Source: Gordonia lacunae
GTDB lineage: Bacteria > Actinomycetota > Actinomycetes > Mycobacteriales > Mycobacteriaceae
DNA length: 64,000 bases
Direction: 5' to 3'
Assembly: GCF_002149015.1 (NCBI RefSeq)
Contig: NZ_NGFO01000024.1
Location: 32,092-96,091, forward strand
The position numbers and the translations under genes are program-made. Each line of letters starts with the position of its first letter. Position 1 is the first letter of the stretch. Below are positions 51,384 through 60,318 of the stretch, piece by piece. The notes below the pieces were generated by a model. The model searched no databases and was not told the DNA's origin. It saw nothing but the letters and a program-made list of their open reading frames with translations.

Positions 51384-52994
51384 TCAGGTCGGGCAGCCGC
51401 GTTGGGTCGGGCCCTGCAGCGGGGCCCGGTCGACATACTCGGCGACCACCTCGGCGGCGCAGGCGCTCCGGCCCAGTACCGAGAACCCCAGGCCGTCCCA
51501 GGTGACCGTCACCGGCTCGGCGTCGGCGTTCATGAAGAGCGGGACGAGGGCAGCGGCTCCCTCGCCACCGTTGATCGGGTCGCGCGTCCCGTTGAGGATC
51601 AGCGGATCGGCCGGCAGTGACGTGGGCGGCCGGACCGGATCACCCGACGCCCAGCCGTTGCACCGGACGAGCGAGAGCGCGCTGTTCGCCCCGGTGAGAG
51701 GGTTCTGCTTCGACCACGCGTCCACGAGACCCGGCACCTCGTTCTGGCCGACCGGCCCGGTGACGTCGTTGCACCGGGAGACCAGGGCGCCGTCGGGAAG
51801 GCGGAGGGTTGCGGCGCGATCGGCGAGGCGGACGAGCGCGGCGGTCTGACCGCCGTCGGCGGCCGCGATCGCGTCGGCGAGGTCGAGGAGTGACTGCGGC
51901 CGGTCCGAGGCGAGCGCCAGGGTCGTCGTGATCGCGTTCAGCGCGGCCGTGTCCGACAGCGACGCGAGATCGCCTGCGCGTGCCTTGGTCAGCATGCGGG
52001 TCATCGTCGCGACCCCATTGGTGCCGAGCGCACAGCCGCCCAGCGCCGAACAGCGTTGTGCGAAGCCCTGGAGCGCGACCTGCACACCCCGCGCCTGTGC
52101 CTGGGCGCGGTCGCGCGCACTCGCGCCGAACGGCGTCGGGGTGTCCAGGATGATCCGCCCGGCGCGTCCGCCGTAGAGGGAGGCATAGGTGAGCACGACA
52201 TCGGAACCCTCGCCGGCGCCGATGAGTCCGAGGTGGTCGACGCCCCAGCGCTGGCGAAGGGACTCGAGGTCCGCGGCTGCGCTCGTCGCCCCGAAACTCA
52301 ACTGGTACGGGGTGAGCGTCTCGGTACAGCCGTCGGACGCCGACGACGCCGCTGACGCGAGCCGGGAGATCCGCGCCTCGGTGGTCGTCCCTCGTTCGGT
52401 CAGGCCGTTGTTCGCGATCGTCTCGCGTTCCAGCCGGGTCATGCAGTCGATGTCGCTGCTGAGTGGGATACCGCGATGGTCGACCGCGACCACCGGATGC
52501 GACGCGAGAAGCGCCCGTCCCTGCCCGGCCGTCATGACCATCAGGGTTCGTGACGACGGCAGGTCCGAGCCGGAGGTCAGGACGAGCGGCGCGGCATCGG
52601 GCGGGGTGTCGGCCGTCCGGGCTCGGGTCACCGCGATCGAGACCGCTTCGCCGTCGGGCTTGTCGCGGTCGATGGGCGAGTCGTATTCGGCGCACTCGAT
52701 GGTCACGCCCTCCGGACGTGCCACTCCGTACCGTTCGGTCGTCTCGGCGGCGCAGTCTTTCCAGTCGAGATCGGTCTTCGGTGCCGCGAGCGCCGGTACC
52801 GGCGGGGCGGTCGACGAGGACGGGGCAGGCCCCTGCTGACCGCCGCCACCCGGGATCAGGTCCGGTCCGCGATCGGGGCCGACGGCGCAGGAGGACAGGA
52901 CGATCGCCGCGACCACGCCGGCGAGGACACCCGCGAGAGCGCGCGGGCGGGTGCTCGGTTCTACGCCGACGGCCGGGGTGTGCGCTCTTGGCAT
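51384..52994 (-). CDS. MzyT-like alpha/beta-hydrolase-fold lipoprotein (Rv2672-like)
   Basis: The 536-residue exported protein has a lipoprotein signal with lipobox VLSSC (Cys at about 36), a Gly/Pro/Ser-rich linker and an alpha/beta hydrolase fold of the tripeptidyl-aminopeptidase type. C-terminal TAP-like segment is at about 430-530. The elbow that should hold the nucleophile reads LIGAGEGSD, with no Ser at the usual position. Multiple cysteines suggest disulfides. The ATG at 52994 is the likely start, and GTG 53018 is possible. Confidence 0.82.
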   Translation of the reverse strand: MPRAHTPAVGVEPSTRPRALAGVLAGVVAAIVLSSCAVGPDRGPDLIPGGGGQQGPAPSSSTAPPVPALAAPKTDLDWKDCAAETTERYGVARPEGVTIECAEYDSPIDRDKPDGEAVSIAVTRARTADTPPDAAPLVLTSGSDLPSSRTLMVMTAGQGRALLASHPVVAVDHRGIPLSSDIDCMTRLERETIANNGLTERGTTTEARISRLASAASSASDGCTETLTPYQLSFGATSAAADLESLRQRWGVDHLGLIGAGEGSDVVLTYASLYGGRAGRIILDTPTPFGASARDRAQAQARGVQVALQGFAQRCSALGGCALGTNGVATMTRMLTKARAGDLASLSDTAALNAITTTLALASDRPQSLLDLADAIAAADGGQTAALVRLADRAATLRLPDGALVSRCNDVTGPVGQNEVPGLVDAWSKQNPLTGANSALSLVRCNGWASGDPVRPPTSLPADPLILNGTRDPINGGEGAAALVPLFMNADAEPVTVTWDGLGFSVLGRSACAAEVVAEYVDRAPLQGPTQRGCPT

Positions 52995-53061
52995 GTCCGC
53001 GAGAGTAGTCAACGCCACCCGGGCCGGGTGTGGGGGCGCGTCGGGGACGGGACCCGACAGG

Positions 53062-53862
53062 TCACATGGTCGATGCGCGCCCGTGACGGAGCCATCGGGT
53101 GAACACGAACCCGTCATCGTCGGTGAGGATCGACGCCGGGCGCAGGGCGTGCAGCACAGCGGATGGCTCGCCGGACCCCGAGCCGCCGGTGGCCACGATG
53201 CGTCCGGCATCGCCGCCAACCAGGTGCGGGCTCGTGGTGAGGCAGAGTTCGTCCAGGGCGTCGGCGGTCACGAGCGAACCGAGCAGGCTCGGCCCGCCCT
53301 CGCACAGCACGCGGGACCATCCACGGTCGGCGCAGTGGTCCAGGATCGCCATCGTCGACACGGTGTCGTCGCCGCAATCCACCAGTGTCGCGCCCGCGTC
53401 GAGCAACGCGCGCCGTCGATCCGCGGGGGCGCTCGTGCAGGTGAGGACGACCGTGCCCGGGTCGGCGACGGGCTCGAAGTCGGGCGGGATGGACAGCGAC
53501 CGGGACACCAGCGCCAGTGCAGGCGCGGGTGCCTGCCCCAGCGATTCGCGGTGCGCGGCGAGAGCCTCGTCGGCCTGGGGCCGGCCGTAACCCTCGGTGG
53601 TCGCGGTACCGGCGCCCACCAGGATGACGTCGGCGAGTCCGCGCAGCACGCGGAACACGGCCCTGTCGCCGGGTCCGCCGAGCCCGCCGGATTTACCGTC
53701 GTAGGTGACCGCCCCGTCGATCGACGCCACCATGTTGGCGCGCACGAAGGGCGCAGCGGCGCCGGGACCCGACGACGGGCGCGGTGGGTACCGGTAGAGC
53801 TCGGCCAACTGGCCCAGCTCGTCGTCGGATGTGACCTGGGTCGCTTTCTGCAGGTGGAACAT
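53062..53862 (-). CDS. RibD C-terminal-type reductase (Rv2671-like)
   Basis: The 266-residue protein has the dihydrofolate-reductase-like fold of the RibD C-terminal domain: VRANMVASIDGAVTYDGKSGGL, LRGLADVILVGAGTATTEGYGR and WSRVLCEGGPSLLGSLV. There is no deaminase domain, so it is a stand-alone pyrimidine or dihydrofolate reductase. The M. tuberculosis homologue has been linked to antifolate resistance. The ATG at 53862 has no strong ribosome site. It is divergent from zapE. Confidence 0.87.
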   Translation of the reverse strand: MFHLQKATQVTSDDELGQLAELYRYPPRPSSGPGAAAPFVRANMVASIDGAVTYDGKSGGLGGPGDRAVFRVLRGLADVILVGAGTATTEGYGRPQADEALAAHRESLGQAPAPALALVSRSLSIPPDFEPVADPGTVVLTCTSAPADRRRALLDAGATLVDCGDDTVSTMAILDHCADRGWSRVLCEGGPSLLGSLVTADALDELCLTTSPHLVGGDAGRIVATGGSGSGEPSAVLHALRPASILTDDDGFVFTRWLRHGRASTM

Positions 53863-53897
53863 GTGTTCATCATTCCGCGGATGGCTACTCTCCACAC

Positions 53898-54911
53898 ATG
53901 GTGGCCCGACTCTGCGATCGCAACCCTGCGACCTCGCCCGACGCACTCATCGACGAGATGGTGCCCCCGTCGACGTTCGACGACGTCAGCTTCGACTCCT
54001 ACATCCCGGACCCGAACGAGCCGTCGCAGGCCGAGGCGGTCGCCAAGGCGCGCGACTTCGTGGTGCGGGCGTCGAAGGCGCGCTCCGGTAAGAAGGGCCT
54101 CTTCTCGCGGAAGGCGCCGGCCCAGGGGGTCGGTCTCTACCTCGACGGCGGTTTCGGTGTCGGCAAGACCCACCTGCTCGCATCGATCTACCACTCCATG
54201 CCCGCGCCGAAGTCGTTCGCGACGTTCGTCGAGGTCACCCACGTGGTCGGTGCCCTCGGCTTCGTGAACGCCGTCGAGCGGCTGTCGCAGCACACGGTGC
54301 TGTGTATCGACGAGTTCGAACTCGACGACCCGGGTGACACCATGCTCGTCTCGCGGCTGCTCACCGAGCTCACCGCCAAGGGCGTCTCGATCGTGGCCAC
54401 CTCCAACACGCTCCCCGGCCAGCTCGGCGAGGGCCGGTTCGCGGCCCAGGACTTCCTGCGCGAGATCCGCAAGCTGTCCGCGGTGTTCGAGACGATCCGC
54501 GTCGACGGCCCCGACTACCGTCACCGTGACCTGCCGCCCGCACCGGAGCCGCGTAGCGAGACCGAACTGACCGAGATCGCCGAGTCCACCGAGGGTGCGA
54601 CCCTCGACGACTTCGACGCGCTGTGCGACCACCTCAGCACGCTGCACCCGTCGAAATACAAGGACCTCGTCGACGGCGTCTCCCTGGTCTGCATCTCCGG
54701 AGTGCATCCCGCCGAGGACCAGTCCGTGGCGTTGCGGCTGGTGGTACTCGCCGACCGCCTGTACGACGCCCACATCCCGGTCACCGTCGCCGGCGCGAAG
54801 CTCGACGAGATCTTCACCGACGAGATGCTCGCCGGCGGCTATCGCAAGAAATATCTCCGCGCCACGTCGCGTCTGCTGGCCCTGTCGCGGTTCGCGGAGT
54901 CGGCAGCCTGA
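53898..54911 (+). CDS. zapE: Cell-division ATPase ZapE (AFG1 family)
   Basis: The 337-residue P-loop ATPase has Walker A GGFGVGKT (about 85-92), Walker B LCIDEFELDD and the sensor SNTLPG. This is the AFG1/ZapE pattern. ZapE acts at the Z-ring in proteobacteria, and AFG1 proteins support membrane-protein turnover. Its position matches Rv2670c. The ATG at 53898 is used. A hairpin (54917-54938) follows the stop. Confidence 0.9.
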   Translation: MVARLCDRNPATSPDALIDEMVPPSTFDDVSFDSYIPDPNEPSQAEAVAKARDFVVRASKARSGKKGLFSRKAPAQGVGLYLDGGFGVGKTHLLASIYHSMPAPKSFATFVEVTHVVGALGFVNAVERLSQHTVLCIDEFELDDPGDTMLVSRLLTELTAKGVSIVATSNTLPGQLGEGRFAAQDFLREIRKLSAVFETIRVDGPDYRHRDLPPAPEPRSETELTEIAESTEGATLDDFDALCDHLSTLHPSKYKDLVDGVSLVCISGVHPAEDQSVALRLVVLADRLYDAHIPVTVAGAKLDEIFTDEMLAGGYRKKYLRATSRLLALSRFAESAA

Positions 54912-54916
54912 CTTCC

Positions 54917-54938
54917 GGGCCGATGCCGTGGTCGGCCC
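54917..54938 (+). terminator. Hairpin after zapE
   Basis: A 7-bp stem GGGCCGA/TCGGCCC with an 8-base loop begins six bases after the zapE stop. The remaining 130 bases up to the convergent AFG1 gene show further imperfect GC-rich stem-loops and no gene. Confidence 0.45.
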
Positions 54939-55070
54939 AACCCGGTGGAGTTGTCGATGTTCGGGAACGGTCCCGGATCCCGGGGCTGTAGCGACAACAC
55001 GCGGGTGGGCGGCCGAGGTTGTCTCTGGCCGTCGATCACCGCGGATCGACCACGACGCCGGAACGCCGTA

Positions 55071-56093
55071 CTACGCAGTCGGACGGATCAACCGCAGACG
55101 ACTGGTCATCCGGAAGGCATCGGGGCGGGAGGCCGTTGCGGCGCTGCAGAAGACGGGCAAGGTGTGCGGCGAGGTGAAGGTGACGGCGATGTTCTCGTCG
55201 ACCAGGATGTCCACCAGGTTGACGAACCTCTGCTGCGCCTCCTCGTCGGCGTCGTCGAATGTCGGTACATCGGTGATCGTCCAACGGGAATACGTGCCCG
55301 CCCACGTCAGGTATTCGATCGTCGACACCGGCGCGTCACACAGTTGCGCGAATGAGGCCTGCAGACACCCGTCACCCTCGGAACTGACCTCGAAACGTCG
55401 ACCGCGAACAGTGAGCCCGACGGTCTCGGTGCTCGGGGACAGGCGATCTGACGCGGGCACTGTGATCCAGGTTCCGGCCGCGAAGCCGACGGAGTCCGGG
55501 CGGGGAGATGCGCGGTAGTCGGTCTGCCCGTCCAGGTGGTGGACGTCGAAATGATCCTTGATCATCGCGATCCCCGGCTCGAAGAGGTGATGCCAGATGG
55601 GGTTCGGCAGCAGATCGTCCGGGGCGTAGTTCGACGTCGCCAGGACGGTGATCCGGCGGGCGAGCACGTACTCCAGCAATCGGGTGAGGAGACGCGCGTC
55701 CCCGGAGTCGTGCACGTGAAGTTCGTCGAAGTACAGCAGCTCGCTGTCGCCGACGACATCGTCGATGCCCAGGCGCAGCGAGTGCGGGTCGTTCCGGTGC
55801 TCGTGTACACGGCGATGGAGTTCCTCGAAGAAACTGTGGAAGTGGATCCGCGTCTTCCTCGGTGTCGGGCCGGCGTCGAAGAAGGCGTCGGCCAGCCACG
55901 TCTTGCCGCGGCCGGCCGAACCGTGGACGTAGAGCCCGCGCGGGCCCGACGAGCGCCGTGTCCGCCGGTGTCCCTCCGGAACGAGGACGGCGAGCCGATC
56001 GACGAGTAGCCGTTGCTGAGGGTCCAGCACGATCCCGGCGTCGGCGGCCGCCGCGGAGATCGCGGTGACTACTGCCTGATGCACTGCGGACAC
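55071..56093 (-). CDS. Second AFG1/ZapE-like ATPase
   Basis: The 340-residue P-loop ATPase has Walker A GSAGRGKT (about 57-64), Walker B LLYFDELHVHD and the ATSNYAPDDL sensor motif. It is clearly related to ZapE, but diverged and without the ZapE N-terminus. The second half is unlike ZapE (EYLTWAGTYSRWTI). The GTG at 56093 is the longest start; GTG 56084 is possible. It faces zapE, so the two paralogues are neighbours in convergent orientation. Its role is unknown. Confidence 0.82.
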   Translation of the reverse strand: MSAVHQAVVTAISAAAADAGIVLDPQQRLLVDRLAVLVPEGHRRTRRSSGPRGLYVHGSAGRGKTWLADAFFDAGPTPRKTRIHFHSFFEELHRRVHEHRNDPHSLRLGIDDVVGDSELLYFDELHVHDSGDARLLTRLLEYVLARRITVLATSNYAPDDLLPNPIWHHLFEPGIAMIKDHFDVHHLDGQTDYRASPRPDSVGFAAGTWITVPASDRLSPSTETVGLTVRGRRFEVSSEGDGCLQASFAQLCDAPVSTIEYLTWAGTYSRWTITDVPTFDDADEEAQQRFVNLVDILVDENIAVTFTSPHTLPVFCSAATASRPDAFRMTSRLRLIRPTA

Positions 56094-56183
56094 CCTGGAA
56101 TGGTCACACGGAACGTGTGCCGCCTGGACCGCGCGTGGCCGAAGTCACCAGGCCCGGTCGCGGCGTCCGGTCGAGCCGCAGGC

Positions 56184-56759
56184 TCAAAGCCGTTGTGTGA
56201 ACACGTAATCGTGTTCGATGCTCTCCCCGAGGGTGAAGGTCTTCACACCGGCGCGGGTGAATCCCATCTTCGTGTAGAACCGCTGGGCGCGGGCGTTCAG
56301 CTGATTGACCCCCAGCCACATCAGGGTGCTGCCGTGCGATCGCGCTCGTTCGAGTGCGGCGCCCATGAGCAGGTGTGACGGTGTCGCGCCCAGCCGTGAA
56401 TGGTGGTCGCGCAGCACGTACATCTTCGACACCTCGCTCACGGGACGTTCGGTCACGACCGCGCAGACGTCGGGGTGCGTCGGCTCGGTGTGCATCACCA
56501 GCGCGTAGCCGAGAATCGGACCGCCGACACCGTCCCGTGCGACCAGGACATCGGCGCGCGGGTCGGCGATGTGGGCACGAAAGTTGCTTTCTCCCAGATT
56601 CGTCGCGATGAAGTCGTCGATGTCGGCCGGGGAGGCGTGCGGCGGGCACGCGAGTGGGAACGTGGCGGCGGCCACCTCGGCAATGCCTGCTGCCGCCGCG
56701 GGGTCGGTCACGACCTCGACGGTCACGTCGGCGATGTCGGTGACGTCGGTGTCGCTCAC
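56184..56759 (-). CDS. GNAT-family N-acetyltransferase (Rv2669-like)
   Basis: The 191-residue GNAT protein has the acetyl-CoA motif region VSKMYVLRDHHSRLGATPSHLLM (about 111-133) and the motif B segment WLGVNQLNARAQRFYTKMGFT, typical of the fold. The N-terminal half resembles spermidine/polyamine-type acetyltransferases. GTG 56759 overlaps the stop of the sulfurtransferase gene as GTGA, so it is translationally coupled to it. The substrate is unknown. Confidence 0.87.
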   Translation of the reverse strand: MSDTDVTDIADVTVEVVTDPAAAAGIAEVAAATFPLACPPHASPADIDDFIATNLGESNFRAHIADPRADVLVARDGVGGPILGYALVMHTEPTHPDVCAVVTERPVSEVSKMYVLRDHHSRLGATPSHLLMGAALERARSHGSTLMWLGVNQLNARAQRFYTKMGFTRAGVKTFTLGESIEHDYVFTQRL

Positions 56760-57574
56760 GACAGCGGACGAGCCGGATCGGCGGTCCAGGCGTTCATCGA
56801 CCCGTCGTAGACCGCGACGTCGTCCCGGCCGAGGGTGCGCAGCGCGAACGCGGCTGCGGTGGCAGCGATCCCGCCGCCGCAGTAGGTGACCGGCCGCACC
56901 GCCGGGTCCAGCGCGCCCGCGTCGTCGAACAATCGGCGGAGCTCCTCGAGCGGTCGGAGCCGACCGGCGTCGTCGACCAGTTCGGCGAACGGCACGTTGA
57001 CACTGCCGGGGATGTGGCCGCTCGCGAACGACTCCCGGTCGAGTGCGTTGACCAGCAGGACGGACGAATCGCCGGTGGCGGCAGCGACCTCGTCGGTGGA
57101 CACGATGCGCTCGGACCGGCGGTTCGGGGTGAATGTCGCTGCGGGGCTGGTGACCTCACCGGTCTCGACCGGCAGGTCGGCTGCGGTCCAGGCGGCGTAT
57201 CCGCCGTCGAGGACGAGTACGTCGTCGAATCCTTCGAGTCCGAACTGCCACCACAGGCGGGTGGCCCAGATGCCGTTGACGGTGTCGTAGACGACGACGG
57301 TCGAGTCGTCGCCGATCCCGAGCCCGCCGATCGCCGCGCCGAACCGTGCCGAATCGGCCGCGGCGAAGGGCGCGTCGCCGTCGGGATCGCTGAGATCGGC
57401 GATCTGGTCGGCGAACACCGCGCCGGGCAGGTGGCCGGCCAGATAGGTGTCCCGGCCGGAGGCGACATGTGCGCCGTCGGCATCGAAGGTCAGGTGAACG
57501 GTGGCGTCGACGATGCGCAGGTTCTCCTCGCCGAGACGAGCGGCGAGATCAGCGGCGGAGATGAGCGAGGTCAT
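56756..57574 (-). CDS. Two-domain sulfurtransferase (rhodanese)
   Basis: The 272-residue protein has two rhodanese domains (about 1-125 and 150-270). The N-terminal one is inactive-like with AGHLPGAVFADQIADLSDPD, and the C-terminal one carries the catalytic Cys in TYCGGGIAATAAAF. The CGGG loop suggests thiosulfate or mercaptopyruvate as sulfur donor. The ATG at 57574 is the likely start. It is coupled to the GNAT gene and 23 bases from the monooxygenase gene on the same strand. Confidence 0.9.
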   Translation of the reverse strand: MTSLISAADLAARLGEENLRIVDATVHLTFDADGAHVASGRDTYLAGHLPGAVFADQIADLSDPDGDAPFAAADSARFGAAIGGLGIGDDSTVVVYDTVNGIWATRLWWQFGLEGFDDVLVLDGGYAAWTAADLPVETGEVTSPAATFTPNRRSERIVSTDEVAAATGDSSVLLVNALDRESFASGHIPGSVNVPFAELVDDAGRLRPLEELRRLFDDAGALDPAVRPVTYCGGGIAATAAAFALRTLGRDDVAVYDGSMNAWTADPARPLS

Positions 57575-57597
57575 GACAGACACGGTAGTCCGGTCGG

Positions 57598-59541
57598 TCA
57601 CCGGAGGGGTTCGGCGACGAAGTCCGCGAGGTCGACGCTGCGGGTGCGCGCCCAGTAGTCGACGATCCGCCACGGCAGGACGGCCACAACGCGTCCGTCG
57701 GGGTTGCGATACCAATTGGTCATCGCCGGATGCGTCCACACCATCTGCGCGTGGGCGCGGTCGACGGCGTCGTTGTACTCCTCGGTGACGTCGCGCCGGA
57801 CTTCCAGTGCGCCCAGCCGGTTCTCGATCATCGCGCGGAGGGCGTCGCAGACATAGCGCACCTGGTACTCGAGGATGCTGATGAAGCTGCCACCGTGTCC
57901 CAGCGCGGTGTTCGGTCCGGTGAGGATGAACAGGTTGGGGAAGTCGGGCGCGGTGATGCCGAGGTAGGCGTACGCGTCGTGATCACCCCACGCCTCGACG
58001 GTGTTCTGTCCACTGCGCCCCACGATGTCCATGGGGTAGAGGTACCGATCGCTGTGGAATCCGGTGGCGAAGACGATGATGTCGAAGTCGTGCGCGGAGC
58101 CGGTGCCGTCGACGAGCCCATCGGTCGTGACCTGCTCGACGCCGTGCGGAACCAGCTCGACATTCGGCCTGCGCAGCATGCGAAACCAGCCGTTGTCCAA
58201 CAGCATCCGCTTGCCGAAGGGCGGGTAGTCGGGCGTCGACAGTTCGATGAGGTCGTCGCGGTCGCCCAGTTCGCTACGCAGGTAGCGCAGGTAGAACTCG
58301 CGGTGACCGTGATTGACGGCGTTGATCGACGCGGTCGGCTCGGGCCACTCCGGGTCGATGCGCAGGGTCGAGTGGACCTTGTCGTTGAAGATCCACGACA
58401 GCCGTGCGCGGTACCACTCCCGGTACCCGGGGAGGTTGTCCATCAGCCAGTGCACGTCGTCGCCGACCGGCGCGAAATAGTCATCGTTCGGCGCGATCCA
58501 CTGCGGTGAGCGCTGGAAGATCGTCAGGGACCCGACCCGATCGGCGATCGCGGGACCGATCTGCATCGCGCTGGCACCGGACCCGACGATGGCGACCCGT
58601 TTGCCGGTGAGGGCGTCGGGCTCGTCGAGTTCGGCGGGCCAGTGCGCGGAATGGAAGATCGGACCGGCGAAGTCGGCCATGCCCGGGAGTTGGGGGAGCT
58701 TGGGGCGGTTGAGGAGTCCGACCGCGCTGATCAGGATCCGGGCGGTGAGGGTGTCCTGGCGGCCGGCGCGGTCCCGGACGTGGACCGTCCAGCGCTGGGT
58801 ACGGGCGTCGTAAGCGGCCGAGAGGACCTCGGTGCCGAAGCGGACGCGATCACGCACCGCGTGCCGGTCGGCGAAGGCCTGCAGGTAGCCCTGCACCTCG
58901 TCGCGCTTGCCGAAGTGCGTGGACCACGGGTGGTCGAAGGACGAGATCGAGTACAGGTAGCTCGGTGTGTCCACGCCGGCGCCGGGGTAGCGGTTCTCGT
59001 ACCACGAACCGCCGACCTCGTCGTTCTTCTCCAGCACGGTGTGCTCGACACCGGCGTCGGCGAGTTGCGTGGAGATCAGCATGCCGGCCACCCCGGCGCC
59101 GATCACCAGCGCGTCCATCGACGTGGCGAGATCGGCGGGCAGGGTCGGCAGGTGTACACCCCGGAGGTCGCCGCGGACGATCTCGGCCATCATCGGCGCG
59201 AATTCCGGGGCCACCTGCTCGCCCGCGGTGAACGACATGAGCGCGGCGACGAGCGCCTCGTCGGCCGGCGTGCGCTCGGGCTGTCCCCGGTCGTACCAGT
59301 CGTCGAGCGCGGCGACGACCGCCTCGCGGATCTCCTGCTGGACGTCCTCGGCGAGCCCGCCCGTGGAGTTGTCGTCCATACCGCGGCTGCGGGTCGGCCG
59401 GAACCGGTCGGCCATCCACCGGCGGTCACCGGTCATCTCCACGAGGACGGCGAGCAGGGTCGGGATGTTCCCGGCGGCGACCACCGCGCGGATCTCCGCG
59501 GTGCGCGGCCGGGTGTCCGACGGCGAGGAAACGGATGTCAT
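57598..59541 (-). CDS. Baeyer-Villiger-type flavin monooxygenase
   Basis: The 647-residue protein has an N-terminal helical extension of about 140 residues, the FAD loop VIGAGVAGMLIS, the BVMO fingerprint FAGPIFHSAHW (FxGxxxHxxxW) and the NADPH loop VAIVGSGASAMQIG. This matches class I BVMOs of the CHMO/4-hydroxyacetophenone type, which turn ketones into esters or lactones. The ATG at 59541 has no ribosome site, and TAGTTT seven bases before it suggests a leaderless transcript. An ACTAAC-N4-GTTAGT operator overlaps that promoter. Confidence 0.92.
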   Translation of the reverse strand: MTSVSSPSDTRPRTAEIRAVVAAGNIPTLLAVLVEMTGDRRWMADRFRPTRSRGMDDNSTGGLAEDVQQEIREAVVAALDDWYDRGQPERTPADEALVAALMSFTAGEQVAPEFAPMMAEIVRGDLRGVHLPTLPADLATSMDALVIGAGVAGMLISTQLADAGVEHTVLEKNDEVGGSWYENRYPGAGVDTPSYLYSISSFDHPWSTHFGKRDEVQGYLQAFADRHAVRDRVRFGTEVLSAAYDARTQRWTVHVRDRAGRQDTLTARILISAVGLLNRPKLPQLPGMADFAGPIFHSAHWPAELDEPDALTGKRVAIVGSGASAMQIGPAIADRVGSLTIFQRSPQWIAPNDDYFAPVGDDVHWLMDNLPGYREWYRARLSWIFNDKVHSTLRIDPEWPEPTASINAVNHGHREFYLRYLRSELGDRDDLIELSTPDYPPFGKRMLLDNGWFRMLRRPNVELVPHGVEQVTTDGLVDGTGSAHDFDIIVFATGFHSDRYLYPMDIVGRSGQNTVEAWGDHDAYAYLGITAPDFPNLFILTGPNTALGHGGSFISILEYQVRYVCDALRAMIENRLGALEVRRDVTEEYNDAVDRAHAQMVWTHPAMTNWYRNPDGRVVAVLPWRIVDYWARTRSVDLADFVAEPLR

Positions 59542-59548
59542 GTCTAAA

Positions 59549-59577
59549 ACTAACCACCGTTAGTACTGCGACGTCAA
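59549..59577 (-). promoter_or_regulatory. Monooxygenase promoter with operator copy 1
   Basis: The perfect palindrome ACTAAC-CACC-GTTAGT (59549-59564) lies between a TTGACG -35 (59577-59572) and the monooxygenase ATG, overlapping the probable TAGTTT -10. The same 6+4+6 pattern recurs at 59647. Confidence 0.7.
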
Positions 59578-59646
59578 CACCGGATCGGAGCGCTCGTGTC
59601 GGCTATTGACCTCACGAACGGGGTGTGTAAGTGTGTGCTCAGTCAT

Positions 59647-59662
59647 ACTAACAACGGTTAGT
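59647..59662 (+). promoter_or_regulatory. Operator copy 2 before the nitroreductase operon
   Basis: ACTAAC-AACG-GTTAGT has the same half sites and 4-base spacing as the copy at 59549. It ends 17 bases before the nitroreductase ATG, just upstream of its AGGG ribosome site. The TetR-family gene three cistrons downstream is the likely binder. Confidence 0.7.
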
Positions 59663-59679
59663 GATCACGGAGGGTTGAC

Positions 59680-60318
59680 ATGGAACTCAGCGAAGCAATG
59701 CGCACCACGGGCACCTGCCGCTACTTCAGCGAGCGGCCCGTCGAAGACGACGTGCTGTACCGGGCGTTCGACGACGCGCGATTCGGCCCGCAGGGCGGCA
59801 ACCGTCAGCCCGTGCGCTGGGTGGTCGTCCGCGACGAGGTGACGAAGAAGGCTCTCGCCGACCTCTATCTGCCGTTCTGGGAGGGCTACTACGCCGCGGT
59901 CGTCGAGGGTTCGAAGAAGGTCGGCGCGATTCCCAAGACCGTGGAGAGTGCCAACTACTTCGCCCATCACCTCGCCGAAGTGCCGGCGCTGATCGTGGTC
60001 TGTGCTGAGATGGACGGACTGCATCCCACCGACCACGAACTGGGCCGGCTCAGCGTCGTCGGCGGGGCGTCGATCTACCCGAGTGTCCAGAACCTCACGC
60101 TCGCGCTCCGGCAACAGGGTGTGGCGACCGCCCTGACGACCCTGCTCTGCGCCGCCGAGAACGAGGTGAAGGACCTGCTCGGCATCCCCGAGGGCTACCT
60201 CACCGCCGCGCACATCGCCGTCGGCTACCCGCGCGACGACTTCCCCCGCAAGCTGACCCGGACCCCGGTCGAGGAGATCACCTTCCTCGACCGCTTCGAC
60301 AACCGGATGTTCGCGTGA
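59680..60318 (+). CDS. Nitroreductase-family FMN oxidoreductase
   Basis: The 212-residue FMN enzyme has the binding segments RYFSERPV near the N-terminus and GPQGGNRQPVRWVVV. Its C-terminus ends LDRFDNRMFA. Family members reduce nitro groups, quinones or enoates with NAD(P)H. Position at the head of an acyl-CoA operon suggests a redox step on a ketone- or enone-type substrate. The ATG at 59680 has AGGG five bases upstream. The stop overlaps the acyl-CoA ligase start as GTGA. Confidence 0.88.
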   Translation: MELSEAMRTTGTCRYFSERPVEDDVLYRAFDDARFGPQGGNRQPVRWVVVRDEVTKKALADLYLPFWEGYYAAVVEGSKKVGAIPKTVESANYFAHHLAEVPALIVVCAEMDGLHPTDHELGRLSVVGGASIYPSVQNLTLALRQQGVATALTTLLCAAENEVKDLLGIPEGYLTAAHIAVGYPRDDFPRKLTRTPVEEITFLDRFDNRMFA

